DNA of 64,000 bases from assembly GCF_963678975.1 (NCBI RefSeq), contig NC_089275.1:49409383-49473382 (forward strand). The letters are read 5' to 3'. The notes under the pieces are model-generated. The model was not told where the DNA came from. It did not search any database and worked only from the letters and a program-made list of their open reading frames with translations. Shown here one piece after another: positions 55,601-64,000 of this stretch. The translations under genes were made by a program, and so were the position numbers. This DNA is from Dysidea avara. Taxonomy: Eukaryota > Porifera > Demospongiae > Dictyoceratida > Dysideidae. Position 1 is the first letter of the stretch. Each line of letters starts with the position of its first letter.

Positions 55601-58278
55601 TTCTGGAGACACTTATTGTGTTACAGTGGAACCTGTCTAAAGTGGTCACCTTCAGGCCAGAAATATTTGGCCTTTATAGAGAGGTGGCTGCCTAACTCAA
55701 TATCCTCCATAAAGCAGCCATAGGCCATAAACTGAGGTTTGGCCTTTATACAAAGGTTCCAGGGACTTATATACTCAGGTTTAGCTATAAAAATGCAATG
55801 CATTTATTTACACTCCAGTACATCACTTACTTCGCTACATAGCTAGCAGACAAATTAGCAGAAAAGAGCCTGAAGCTACTTTGAGTTTGGAGACAGCAAT
55901 TGAGCTGATTATGATCCCTGGCTACAAAGTCTGTGAGTAAAAATAGGGACTTCCTTAAAGACGCCAAACTGTTAACTACACAGTTGCAAATCCAGGATCA
56001 AGATAGTAAGGTGAGCTTTAATTAGAATCTGGCAAAGCCATGGAGTGGCCATGAGCTTTTCTATACTGTGAGTTCATAACTTTTCTGTATTACAAAGTAT
56101 AAAGTAGTGCAGCTAGTTTACTCACCGTAATGGCTGTAGCTGGCCGCTTTGTGAGAGGCCTTTTGTGTAGCGAAGTGCTGCTTGGGACTGCTAAAGCTGG
56201 CTGTTATACGTGTTATAGAGGTGACCGCTTAATGCAAACTATTTCTGTACAAACTGATTGGGAATTGGTCGGGACCGTAGTCACGTGGCTGCTATGTTGA
56301 GTTGACCGCCCAACTCAGGTGACCGTTAAGGGAGGTTCCACTGTACCAGCCTTCACCATCCCAGCCTACACTAGACATTTCTCTCCCCTGTGGACGACAG
56401 AACGAGAAATGTAAAAATCGAGGCCATAAAAATCTCAAACACAAACTCCTCCCAGGTTTTCCCCCCTATTAGCTTCAAACTCGCTAGACTAACTACCCGT
56501 CCAAATCAATGTGTCATAAGGTGGTTTTCGTGTCTATCATTACGTGCTAACCTTGGTTGCAAGTTACTTATCACTGTCAAAGGCCATTATAAGTTTACGA
56601 CACGCGTATACTGCATTCCGGTATACACGCATTGCTATTTGAAATCAGATGACGTCATGATTAAAGTTTAATACCTGAAAGCTTACAGTGAGATAGGATC
56701 AATCACTTTTTCATGATATAACCAATCACATCAGCGAATTTGATCGTGCGATCTGGTGTGTACGCTATCATCTGGCAAACACATCCACCAGTATAAAAGG
56801 ACAGTTCCATAGTGGGTGTGGCAAGTCTACGAGCGATGATCATTCCTATCAGGCTACTTGACAGAGACTACAGACTTGCCAGCAATACACACTCTGTACC
56901 CTGCTGCGCTGTCCACTACAAGGATAGACATCCTGAGACCTACACCTCTGTGGCACACAAAGCTGAAATCAATATAACCTGTACACCACCATTCATGGAT
57001 TTGTTTTCATGTTCGTACAATAAATGGCACATTACTTATAGTCACTTATTTTCAATGTAGTAGAAATAAAGTCACCATCATTTCTTTATTAGAATAGCCT
57101 TCTTAATTTGTACATGCAGAGGAGTATAAAACGTGATATCTGGATGTCTGGATCCAGTAAGTAGTGAACAGATTGAACCAAGTTCTAGCTTTTTTCAGAC
57201 ATGGATTAATTAAGCCCCTGTAATTTATTTGTACAATTAAAGTTCTTAAATACTAGGTTCCCTCTCTAACTACATACCTAATTATTGAGTGCTCTTTAAC
57301 TAGAATAACACTTCCTAGGTTATGTTGAGTTCATGGAAAAGGAGTTAGCTAAAGTGAAGTCAGAAAATCGTCAGTTACTTAGCAACCTTGAAGCTGCTGA
57401 AAAGGATTCTAAACCATCCCATGATGGTCACCATGGTAACAGAGATGCTGCTACTAATGAGGTAGCCACATTAGAAACTAAACTATTAGAATACAGTAGA
57501 ACAATAAGTGAGTGAGTGTGGTTAATGTTGGACCACATGAGCTTTTGATCACCCAGGTAACATGGAGCAAGAGAAGCTGAAGTTAATGATGACATGTGAG
57601 AGATTGACCAGTCACCGACGACGCCTTGAGGCAGCATTGAAATTCTGCCACTCCCACTCCATGATGACATCATCTGATGACCACGCCCCCACAGAAGCCT
57701 TATCTACCCATCAGCAGCTGCACAGGAAGCTCAGTAAAGCCACTCAAGTGATTATAGAATTAGTTGGTCAAAAAGAACAGCTTTTAACAATAGTAACTAA
57801 ATTAAGAGATAAGGTAAGGAGCTATGAACAAGTGAAGACTAGAACAGTTCAGGGTGATAAGTCACAATCTGCTCAAATCACTGCAGATAATAAAACTACT
57901 CATAAACACTCTACTGGTAGTCATGGTATCAATAAACAATCTATTCATTCTACTCCTCTACATGGTGCCCACTCATCTTCCAGTCATCATGGTAACAGTG
58001 ATAAACTGGTCACTAGTGATGGATCACTTCAAGTTACTGACTCATTTGAGTTGTCATGTCAACAACACCACGAGGCACTTGAAAAGCTTCTCAACACAGC
58101 TACGGCTGGAGGATTGTTGTCAAGTGATGATGATCATGTCCCTAGCAACAGTGGTAGTTTTGTTGTTAGGGGGAGGAGTCTGGCTCACAAGAGACCTCCA
58201 GCAGGTAGGACCCACAAGTCAAGGGATCACATGACACAACAACAAACAACCAGACGAGTGAGGAAACCTGAAAAGTGA
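40672..58278 (+). CDS. CCDC57: Coiled-coil domain-containing protein 57 homologue (9 exons, 852 aa)
   Basis: Exons: 40672-41286, 41335-41492, 44640-44714, 52381-52581, 52628-52786, 53650-53812, 54095-54371, 57319-57507, 57557-58278. All are GT-AG, and phases join without stops. The N-terminus has the family signature of a coiled coil containing FEYNLKLLEERDKELSQYD, which matches the vertebrate CCDC57 start region (a YNLxxLEERDxELxxYD pattern). Long heptad-rich coiled coils cover roughly residues 1-650. The last 200 residues are low-complexity, rich in His, Ser and Lys, ending in a basic RRVRKPEK. The vertebrate protein is a centrosome and centriolar-satellite component linked to centriole duplication and microtubule organisation; the role here is inferred. 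Length is similar to the human protein. Introns range from 46 bp to 7.7 kb; intron 3 hosts an LTR retrotransposon. Confidence 0.88.
41562..41702. mobile_element. MITE fragment with one pogo-like end
   Basis: The right end (complement: ATACAGTGAACCCTCCGTTATCC) resembles the ends of the element at 61655. The left side is lost but contains the TCTAWTAGA motif (GACTGTTCTATTAGATTATTT). Truncated copy. Confidence 0.5.
41738..42528. mobile_element. Non-autonomous element with inverted 21-bp subterminal arrays
   Basis: Left array 41809-41995 consists of about nine GCAATTGAATTCGTCGCNTTT units of 21 bp. Right array 42325-42443 has the same units in inverse orientation. Outer landmarks on the left are CAATAGGAGTGATCTCACT, and on the right GCTTTATTAGAGTAATGTG. 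Because the unit is 21 bp and stop-free in one frame, it yields a spurious IEFVAFA repeat peptide. No transposase. Confidence 0.7.
42530..42920. mobile_element. Second, related element directly following
   Basis: Repeats the left landmark (CAATAGGAGTGATCTCACT) and the right landmark (GCTTTATTAGAGTAATGTG, then caatctctgaatgtgt) of the preceding element. In place of the 21-bp arrays it has short inverted arms: GCGGTTTCAGCACTTGCAA against the complement of ttgcaagaagtgctgaaac. This appears to be a shorter family member inserted in tandem. Confidence 0.65.
44898..45052 (-). repeat. 3' LTR of the Gypsy element
   Basis: Starts TGTAATAGTACCTGCTCTTA on the plus strand and ends TTTCTACA, giving TG...CA ends. 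Matches 51318-51471 with few differences. Confidence 0.85.
45128..46936 (-). pseudogene. Gypsy pol 3' part: RT end, truncated RNase H, integrase
   Basis: An open frame of 602 codons. It begins in the RT connection (LRSFLGLASYYRRFIPKFS) and enters RNase H (ILETDASESGLGEVLAQ, VYTDHEAL). The frame then jumps to an integrase leader, so the C-terminal part of RNase H (roughly 90 residues with the usual DALSR) is missing. The integrase has an HHCC zinc finger (GHLCDAK, CRTCEVCASR) and a DDE core with SDRGTAF and LVEHFNRTL. The first catalytic Asp position reads GVNIIKFP, with Asn where the family has Asp. A C-terminal chromodomain is not seen; the tail is acidic. Confidence 0.85.
46935..47478. repeat. 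17-bp minisatellite inside pol, about 32 units
   Basis: Plus-strand unit CACAGCCTTAACCTTAT, with acac and ccc variants. On the minus strand the unit is GATAAGGTTAAGGCTGT, which is exactly the codons for Asp-Lys-Val-Lys-Ala-Val that join the two pol pieces. Because 17 is not a multiple of three, each added unit shifts the frame. Confidence 0.95.
47479..48369 (-). pseudogene. Gypsy pol 5' part: reverse transcriptase
   Basis: Pieces in order: DHGIIEHFTSP, then AIPIVLVSKHDGSTCFCVDY, FSTLDLATGYWQV, and MPFGLCNAPATFQRLM. The catalytic box follows as VVYLDNILV, then KPKKCHFVKQQVKYLGHVV. The YxDD box has lost its second Asp (YLDN). Stops interrupt at two places (after the ...FTSP piece and near AGL), so this is not functional. 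Confidence 0.85.
48712..49417 (-). pseudogene. Gypsy protease region
   Basis: An aspartic-protease (retropepsin) active site reads VKALVDTGSPSLLL at about 49140-49180. Upstream is a Lys/Glu-rich linker; downstream is a hydrophilic tract running toward RT. Frames are broken between 49017 and 49104. Confidence 0.75.
49418..51268 (-). pseudogene. Gypsy gag with N-terminal coiled coil
   Basis: The 5' end (51268-50720) encodes a long coiled coil from MSTTEALKIQLDN. The capsid-like part (50110-49560) has FEEWPEQFELVA, LIECFKPV and KDYAVDLNRLYQRAYP. A CCHC zinc knuckle remnant near 49460-49500 reads CFL-stop-GQVGHFKKQC, where a nonsense change replaced the second Cys. The proline-rich linker between them carries a direct duplication of about 120 bp (50189-50305 and 50365-50481, offset 176 bp) and a 32-bp duplication near 50645-50710. 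Confidence 0.8.
51318..51471 (-). repeat. 5' LTR of the Gypsy element
   Basis: Same sequence as 44898-45052; its outer end reads ttctact rather than ttctaca. The primer-binding-site-like tract is immediately inside it (51298-51317). Confidence 0.85.
51472..52380 (+). other. CCDC57 intron 3, part downstream of the Gypsy element
   Basis: Contains an AT-rich TTTAGTTTTAG repeat (51590-51765), a GC-rich ccccacc block (51775-52020) related to 1660-1815, and a foldback hairpin (52083-52253). No exon is needed here. Confidence 0.5.
52083..52253. mobile_element. Foldback MITE forming a 171-bp hairpin
   Basis: The left arm starts CAGTACCACCCAAGTGCAAC. The right arm ends with the complement (ggttgcgtttgggtggtacc-like). 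Inner arms are TTAAAGGGCGTGACAGCCAC against the complement of gtggctgccatgcccttta. The loop is about 15 bp. It is non-coding. Confidence 0.8.
52787..53649 (+). other. CCDC57 intron 5, containing a TIR element
   Basis: No exon is seen. The TIR element at 53223-53490 occupies the middle, and the end of the intron carries two tandem ATCATGTGATCC motifs at 53607-53632, near the exon 6 acceptor. Confidence 0.55.
53223..53490. mobile_element. TIR element, 268 bp, AGCCAACATAAACTTAATTA ends
   Basis: Terminal inverted repeats of about 34 bp with two or three mismatches run from AGCCAACATAAACTTAATTA on to TTTCTCATCC. A relative lies at about 31328-31595 inside a nested element. No coding content. Confidence 0.8.
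53937..54085. repeat. About 23-bp tandem repeat abutting a splice acceptor
   Basis: Units of CCTTAATATGGAGGTGTTTGTCT, five or more with growing divergence, end about 10 bp before the CCDC57 exon 7 acceptor (ttccctcag at 54086-54094). Confidence 0.85.
54526..54900 (+). mobile_element. Candidate solo LTR
   Basis: A TATATAAAG at 54855-54863 is followed 18 bp later by AATAAA at 54881-54886 and a short terminal tract ending ttaca. This is LTR-like promoter and polyadenylation architecture without adjacent gag or pol. Boundaries and family are not established. Confidence 0.3.
54955..55275. mobile_element. hAT-type element, TAGGGTTGAGACAAAT ends
   Basis: The left end TAGGGTTGAGACAAATAG pairs with the complemented right end TAGGGATGGAACAAATG. 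Flanks attttaat and gtttaaat are an imperfect 8-bp duplication. The interior is rich in GAAGCTTCGAAGCTTC palindromes. A half copy is at 43806. Confidence 0.65.
55624..56343. mobile_element. pogo/Tc1-like non-autonomous element, 720 bp, TA duplication
   Basis: The left end CAGTGGAACCTGTCTAAAGT with GGTCACC matches the complement of the right end (CAGTGGAACCTCCCTTAACG with GTCACC). TA flanks both ends. The interior repeats ggtcacc/ggtggc subterminal tracts and encodes no transposase. It lies in CCDC57 intron 7. Confidence 0.85.
56344..57060 (+). mobile_element. Candidate LTR-like segment in CCDC57 intron 7
   Basis: TATAAAAGG at 56792-56800 and AATAAA at 57019-57024 lie in a 700-bp GC-richer block with two unassignable frames (56390-56671, 56812-57060). 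This could be a solo LTR or a retrogene fragment; no LTR partner is present in the window. Confidence 0.3.
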
Positions 58279-59204
58279 TGGGGTTTGTAGTCGACAATTT
58301 ACGACACAAGTCACACACTGGAGCAGTGTTACACCATTTAGTGACACTTGTAGTGACAGTGTGTCAGATGGACAATCAATCAGTCTTGCAATGTGGCAGT
58401 ATATCACTTTATTACTGTTCTTTCCTGTATTACTGTTGTGATATGATTGCAACAGCTACATATGAACACTTTGCCATAACATAACACATCAAATGTGTAT
58501 ACAATGTATCTTTCAAATTTTGCACAAAATATTTCTCTCATTTTTATTTGATATGATCATCAATATAAAGTGCAGCTAGCTGTAGCCACAATGACATGAC
58601 TTTAAATGACACACCCCCATGTAGGTGGAGACTTGAAAATCTCGTGACCATGGGTAACATCAGTTGATGCGGGTGAGAAAAATGTTGAGGGGTTTACATC
58701 AATTATTAAACCATGAAAATTTGATGAACTGGCTCCTACAATGATAGTATAAAGAAATGGCAAAGTAAAAAGCCTTTAGTCGCTTCTCATAGCAAGTTCA
58801 AATTCGTACTCAAAACCATGGAAAGCTCTCTCATGCAAGCTTTTTGGTGGAATCTATCTAGACAAATTAGATAATCAAGTTAAATAACACTCGAGAGCAT
58901 AAAACACAATAGACAGTATAATACTATAATATGTATTGATCCATACACATTAACAGTATGTAGCTAGCTTACATTATTGCATTACAGATGGTTATGTACA
59001 AACTGCAGTCAGATAATAAACCACAGTCACCCTCTCCCCCAACACTATAACTTATCTAAACTAAATGGATTTTCTGTATCTGTCACTGATAAACAATGGA
59101 CCACCAAAGCAGCAAGAGTACAACATACAGCATCTTGTAGAATATCACAAACCACCATTCAGTTAAGCAATATTGTGATCATCCATTGTGTTTGCCATCA
59201 TTAC
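58279..59204 (+). other. CCDC57 3' flank
   Basis: The probable CCDC57 3' UTR, with AT-rich sequence and several AATATAAA/TATAAA tracts near 58560-58570. No clear gene beyond it. Confidence 0.4.
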
Positions 59205-59424
59205 AAGTGAGTCTAGAGGTCTTCCTTTAAGAATCCTACTATAATGTGTGTAGTGTGTCTAATATAGCTGTATTGGAATGTTGAAATTAAAAGCTACAAA
59301 CATCTTATGATTGAAAATATGCATTTATTTCTTAACATTGTAGAACTTCACACACATAGATAATTACACCCACACTTGTATTCACCAAAAGACATCATTA
59401 ATACACACACATAATTCAATGCAG

Positions 59425-61654
59425 TATTGTCTTGACCAATAATATTTTGTAATCAAGAGGATAGCTAAATCTGCAGCAATCATACAGTTTTACTGCATGC
59501 TTTATAGACCACAGCTAGATAAAATACTCAAATTTCATTGGCCACTTATATTACGGGCATCTAAATCCAGTAGATCCTTCATTTATGTCCCAATAGATCC
59601 CTGTCTCTGGGGCAATACAAGGAGGTCTACCTATATTTTTGCAGAATAATTAAAGTTATAGGCCATGATTATAATTAGTTTTGTCACATCACCTTCAGTT
59701 ACAATATTAAACTGTCTAGTTTGAACATCCAACAACAATGAAGTTCCTTTTCATATTATGGATATTTACACGAATGTTCTATTAGAGTATACATGACTGC
59801 TCTCTTAGAGTATATATCTGATTGCTCTATACATGCACAAGGAAGTTTAACATTTTAAACCTCTATTGCACCCACAAATATCTTCCATGGTTATATGCAG
59901 GCTGCAAGTGTTTTCTCTGTTTGCAAAATTCTCTTTAATGACTACACATTTGTCTATCATGTAAGAAAAAACAGAATTGAAGAGTACATCAGGTGATGAC
60001 CTCCCTTGTTAAAGTACAAGCATATGTCTATACGTGCATGCATTAATTACCAGCATAATATATTATTATTAATATAATCCTTTAGCTCTGCAAATTATTA
60101 TGTGCTCGCAGATAATTATGAAGTATCAGTTGAAAAGTAAGTGATCTGTTGTGCCAACCAAGCTTGTGCTGAACACAACCAGATTTTGCACAAGATTATA
60201 GCATGTTATTGTAGTTCAAATACTTCAACATTAATATATAACAGGGTATGGAGTATTATAACAAGGGTATGGAGTATTATATCATGGGTATGGAGTATTA
60301 TAACATGGGTATGGAGTATTATATCATGGGTATGGAGTATTATAACAAGGGTATGGAGTATTATAACAAGGGTATGGAGTATTATATCATGGGTATGGAG
60401 TATTATAACAAGGGTATGGAGTATTATATCATGGGTATGGAGTATTATAACAAGGGTATGGAGTATTATAACAAGGGTATGGAGTATTATATCATGGGTA
60501 TGGAGTATTATAACAAGGGTATGGAGTATTATAACAAGGGTATGGAGTATTATAACATGGGTATGGAGTATTATAACAAGGGTATGGAGTATGCAGAATT
60601 GTTAGCACATTATTAAAAATTCATTTGCATAAGATTTTGGATTCCACTTGGCAGGACTCCAAATCGATTATGCAGAATTTCAGTTGGAGCTGGGGCCCTG
60701 TTTCCAGTATCTAGAAGTCAGTGAATAACCATTACTGTAGCAATTATATAAGTATCTCTCCCAGATTATCTCTAGCACATACAATTCTTTTCAACTCCTT
60801 GATTTGTAGTCTTGTTGAACATGAAGTAAGGGAATCCCCATAAGGTAAGCAGTGTCTGAGACAATATGTTGATTGATTGATTGAATTATATACTTAACTT
60901 TCAGACAATCATTCTTCCTTGCCCAGAGGAATACATCACACACTCATGCACACAATACAAAAATGGCCAAAAAGCTAGCTACAACGCAACTACAAAACAA
61001 ATCAAAATGACTATACAGTCATGCACATACATACACATGCACTTGGACTTGGAAGGAAGCCATCCAACAGATGATGCTTGTCCTGAAGAATTTCACATGC
61101 ACGTACACACACACACATACAATCAACCGCAATAATGTTTAAGAGCATCCACATAATTATTCAGAGTTGATATAGTTGTTACCGATGGTGGCAGTGCATA
61201 CATACCACTGTAATAGCTTTGTAACGAAGAAGAACAATGCTGGGTGAAACTTAAACAGAACTTAGGTGAAATATACTTTTCTTGTACAATACAAGGAGAG
61301 GTTCAGCCAAAACCAATAGCTGGCTCAAGTGGAATATATTAAGTTTAGCTGTATTATGCTGATGGTATTGATGGTACATTGAACATACGTAGTGATCTAC
61401 GCTGGATGAAGCAATTAAGATATTAAATGGAAACCATTGTAATCTCTGATAGAACATAAACACATGATCATAAATCACAACACAGCCTTACAGTATGATT
61501 CTGCATTCTTTAAAGTATCTGTAATAAGTTGTTTCCAATTGATGGTCCCCATATTGTTACACAGTATGACAATTGTAATAGCACCAGGGATTCCAATAGC
61601 ATCTTCATCATGCTGTTAACATGTTGTTGGAAAGAATAGCTATAGGCTGATATA
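59425..61654. other. Gene-free stretch with minisatellite
   Basis: Contains the TCTAWTAGA motif pair at 59773-59830 and the 21-bp array at 60244. The stretch 60880-61135 gives an 84-codon frame of no recognisable family. Confidence 0.4.
60244..60592. repeat. 21-bp minisatellite, 17 units, open in two frames
   Basis: Units start GGGTATGGAGTATTATAACA, with three variants alternating at the end (aacaag, atcatg, aacatg). Because 21 is a multiple of three, two frames stay open; one reads MEYYNKG / MEYYIMG / MEYYNMG heptads. There is no promoter, splice or codon evidence that it is translated. Confidence 0.95.
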
Positions 61655-61921
61655 CAGTGGAAACCTCAGTAACTTATCCTGATTTTCTCGGTTAACCCAT
61701 AGATTATAGACACACTATAATCTTGGTTAACCGAACTATGAAAATGACTACTCTATTAAAGTAGTGACTGTTCTATTAGGGTAGTTGATAATATTGAATT
61801 ATTTAAAATGTTCTTTATGCTATTTTAAGGATATTTATACACAGTTTCAGAGAGATGTGGACTTTTCAGACTTATAGACCACCCCTGGTCCCAAGGGGTT
61901 CAGATAACTGAGGTTCCACTG
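61655..61921. mobile_element. pogo-like MITE, 267 bp, TA duplication
   Basis: The left end CAGTGGAAACCTCAGTAACT and complemented right end CAGTGGAACCTCAGTTATCT are flanked by TA on both sides. Two TCTAWTAGA motif copies sit in the middle (61746-61800). It also contains internal ggttaacc tracts. Confidence 0.85.
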
Positions 61922-61989
61922 TACATTTTACAACACATTAACATCATGATAAGACCATGACAGGCTGCAGTCACAGATAAGCCCTAAAT

Positions 61990-62940
61990 ACTTTTGTTTC
62001 TCAGTCACTTGTGATACAACATTATCAATAGAAATAAGAGGATATGTAAATGACATTACTGTACAGTACGCATATACAAAATTAGTATATAATAATAGTG
62101 AACTGCAACTATTCCCATGCAGGTGATAATCTAAAACACACTCATTCTACAGAAGATTTTACAGGATGATATAACCGCTCTTTCACAATGGGCTAACACG
62201 TGTAAATGGAGGAGAAGTTTATATCTTTCTAAGTGTGATATTTTTTTCTAGTGAATAGAGTACATATTTTTAAAACCACTATACACAACAAGATCACACT
62301 GAATGTCTTGGGGTGTATAAAAACATCAGAATATCATGGCTTGATCATGATACATCAGAATATCATGGCTTGATCATGATACATCAGAATATCATGGCTT
62401 GATCATGATACATCAGAATATCATGGCTTGATCATGATACATCAGAATATCATGGCTTGATCATGATACATCAGAATATCATGGCTTGATCATGATACAT
62501 CAGAATATCATGGCTTGATCATGATACATCAGAATATCATGGCTTGATCATGATACATCAGAATATCATGGCTTGATCATGATACATCAGAATATCATGG
62601 CTTGATCTCGATACATCAGAATATCATGGCTTGATCATGATACATCAGCAATCACAACATTATATAATGCAAACCAGACCCCCACCTCAGATTCTTAAAG
62701 CAAAATTTACACACTTGTCAAAATTGTCATACAAGGAACATGTTGTTAAACAGTTCCCATTACCTTTATTCTCCATTTCATCTTGAAGTGACACATCAAG
62801 CAGCTAGTTTTCTCTTAAATAAGTTGTGGAACAGATGGCACCACTGTGACAGCATTACAGAAATATTAAGCGAACTTAATTATCCATCTCATCAAGAATG
62901 TAGAAAACAATCATGCCTTAGATTTTGGGTTTAACAATGT
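61990..62940 (+). pseudogene. Decayed LINE reverse-transcriptase remnant
   Basis: Pieces of a jockey/CR1-type RT: ILQDDITALSQWANTCKWR and LSKCD at 62155-62250, then CLGVYK near 62305. After a minisatellite come FLKQNLHTC near 62690 and ASFLLNKLWNRWHHCDS, then LSELNYPSHQ near 62790-62900. The order matches RT thumb and downstream segments of such LINEs. Stops and frameshifts are frequent. It ends where the right long inverted repeat begins. Confidence 0.7.
62323..62648. repeat. 29-bp minisatellite inside the LINE remnant, 11 units plus partial
   Basis: Units ACATCAGAATATCATGGCTT + gatcatgat from 62323 to 62642 at an exact period of 29; one unit has ttgatctcgata. It interrupts RT codons just after the CLGVYK motif. 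Confidence 0.95.
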
Positions 62941-63185
62941 CGTATTGAGTTATCTGTGTACAAATGCCTTTTGGTGTGGGTATAATTGTGTATCACAAAG
63001 TCATGCACCATCAGTTAGGAAGTGAACACATACAGATGACTACAAACATCTTATGATCATCATGTAATCATAAGATGTTTGTGGCTTTCAATTTCAACAT
63101 TCCAATACAGTCAGACAGCTATACTAGACCAACTACACACATTATAGCAAGGATTCTTTAAGGAAGAACTTTACACTCCTCTAGA

Positions 63186-64000
63186 TAGTGATTACAAGCA
63201 CAATGTACAGCTGATGACATGTACAGGGATTATGTTGTCTGTTTTTTAGCTCCTCTAATTACTTATAGTTTGTAGCTAGTGCTCATAGAAGATTGTACCA
63301 TAGTAATATTGCATTGGTTAAAACTCATCAGTCTAAGAAGTGGCAAGTGGCAAGATCTGAAAGTTAAGGACAGAGCTAGTGCATCAGCACAACATTGCTA
63401 ATTTGTACTGAAATTGAATGTAAGGGACATGTTTAAATTTTGTACAGTAACTGATAGTGTAGACTGACTGCATCCCTGCCAGTTTTCTGTAACACTGAAA
63501 CTACAACATCAATTGATAGAGGTTTTGTATGTTCCGACTTCTTATTCACACCAAATAACATTACTGAATGTGTGCAACACACGCAATACCACATCATGTA
63601 TACACATTTGATTCAGTAAAATTTTATATCAAATTTTGTTGATAACTATACATCAAACTAGCAAACCCACTAACACTTGTGTATAGAGAAATAATGTGCA
63701 TGCACATGAGAACAGGGACATAGTCATGCAAGAGTTTTTGAAGGGATTTCCAACAGCATGCAGTATTGAGTTACCAGAAGAAGGGGTCTGGGGTGCAGCC
63801 CCCAGCTGCTGAGAGACTGTAAATGGCTCAATACTCAACAGATTGCTATACAATTAGTATGTTAATGTGATCTATAATATAATTGCATGCCCCTGGGATA
63901 AAACTATCTAGTGCATATAACACATACAGACACATAGATAGCTGTCCCACTAGTACTAGGGATGTTGACCATTAATCCACTGATACAAATGGGATGACTT
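63186..64000. other. Right end of window, no gene seen
   Basis: AT-rich sequence with a GGGGTCTGGGGTGCAGCCCCC tract at 63783-63803, another member of the palindromic GC-tract family. I recognise no gene. Confidence 0.4.

Larger units (their letters stand above)
59205..63185. repeat. Long inverted repeats about 4 kb apart
   Basis: Left arm 59205-59425 and right arm 62945-63185 are inverted copies. Landmarks are TCTAGAG, AAGGATTCT, ACACACTACACACATTATAG, CCAATACAG and ATAAGATGTTTGTAGC on the complement of the left, then ACCCACACNNCACCAAAAG. The right arm contains an extra hairpin (63042-63082, ACAAACATCTTATGAT and its complement). The interval holds a LINE remnant and two minisatellites. Confidence 0.65.

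Noticed and set aside
56390..57060. Two 82-93-codon frames in CCDC57 intron 7 as exons
   Set aside because: Exons 7 and 8 join in phase without them and no family is recognisable; an LTR-like segment is a better explanation.
60141..60616. 154- and 122-codon frames as a repeat protein
   Set aside because: No start context, splice signals or homology; explained by a 21-bp minisatellite. Kept only as a low-interest observation.
62323..62648. CRISPR-like array of 29-bp repeats
   Set aside because: No spacers between units; it is a minisatellite in a LINE remnant.

Overview
This is an animal nuclear genome window: AT-rich, intron-containing and heavily loaded with transposable elements. Spliced genes with canonical GT-AG junctions and very short introns (several of 35-55 bp), together with clear orthologues of two animal genes (peroxisomal phytanoyl-CoA dioxygenase PHYH and the centrosomal coiled-coil protein CCDC57), point to an early-branching metazoan. 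A demosponge is my best guess; that is inference, not proof.

Layout. Three paralogous ZIFL-type major facilitator genes lie head-to-tail on the minus strand. Gene B runs 32117 to 17249 and gene A 16500 to 8166, each with 14 exons and identical phases. Gene C is represented only by exon 1 (2234-2136); its remaining exons must lie left of the window. Next comes PHYH (minus, 40554 to 33825, 6 exons), divergent from CCDC57 (plus, 40672-58278, 9 exons) across a 117-bp shared promoter. I reconstructed every exon by hand; all phases join without a stop, predicting 623 aa (B), 620 aa (A), 332 aa (PHYH) and 852 aa (CCDC57). From 58279 to 64000 there is no convincing host gene.

Mobile DNA. CCDC57 intron 3 holds a decayed Ty3/Gypsy LTR retrotransposon (44898-51471, minus) with recognisable gag, protease, RT, RNase H and integrase. 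A second, badly decayed Gypsy-like remnant is in gene B intron 1. LINE remnants occur at 8370-8919, 15250-15560 and 61990-62940. DNA transposons are abundant as non-autonomous elements: hAT-type with 8-bp target duplications, pogo/Tc1-like with TA duplications, foldback hairpins and subterminal-repeat elements. At least fifteen minisatellites are present; two of them grew out of reverse-transcriptase codons.

Function. Nothing suggests that the three gene families work in one pathway: ZIFL-like transporters are membrane carriers, PHYH works in peroxisomal alpha-oxidation, and CCDC57 acts at the centrosome. The recurring signals are at the DNA level. An E2F-like TTTGGCGC box lies just upstream of genes A and B and inside the PHYH/CCDC57 promoter. 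A TCATGTGATC-type motif recurs in short introns of unrelated genes. A near-palindrome centred on TCTAWTAGA is scattered through several unrelated element families.
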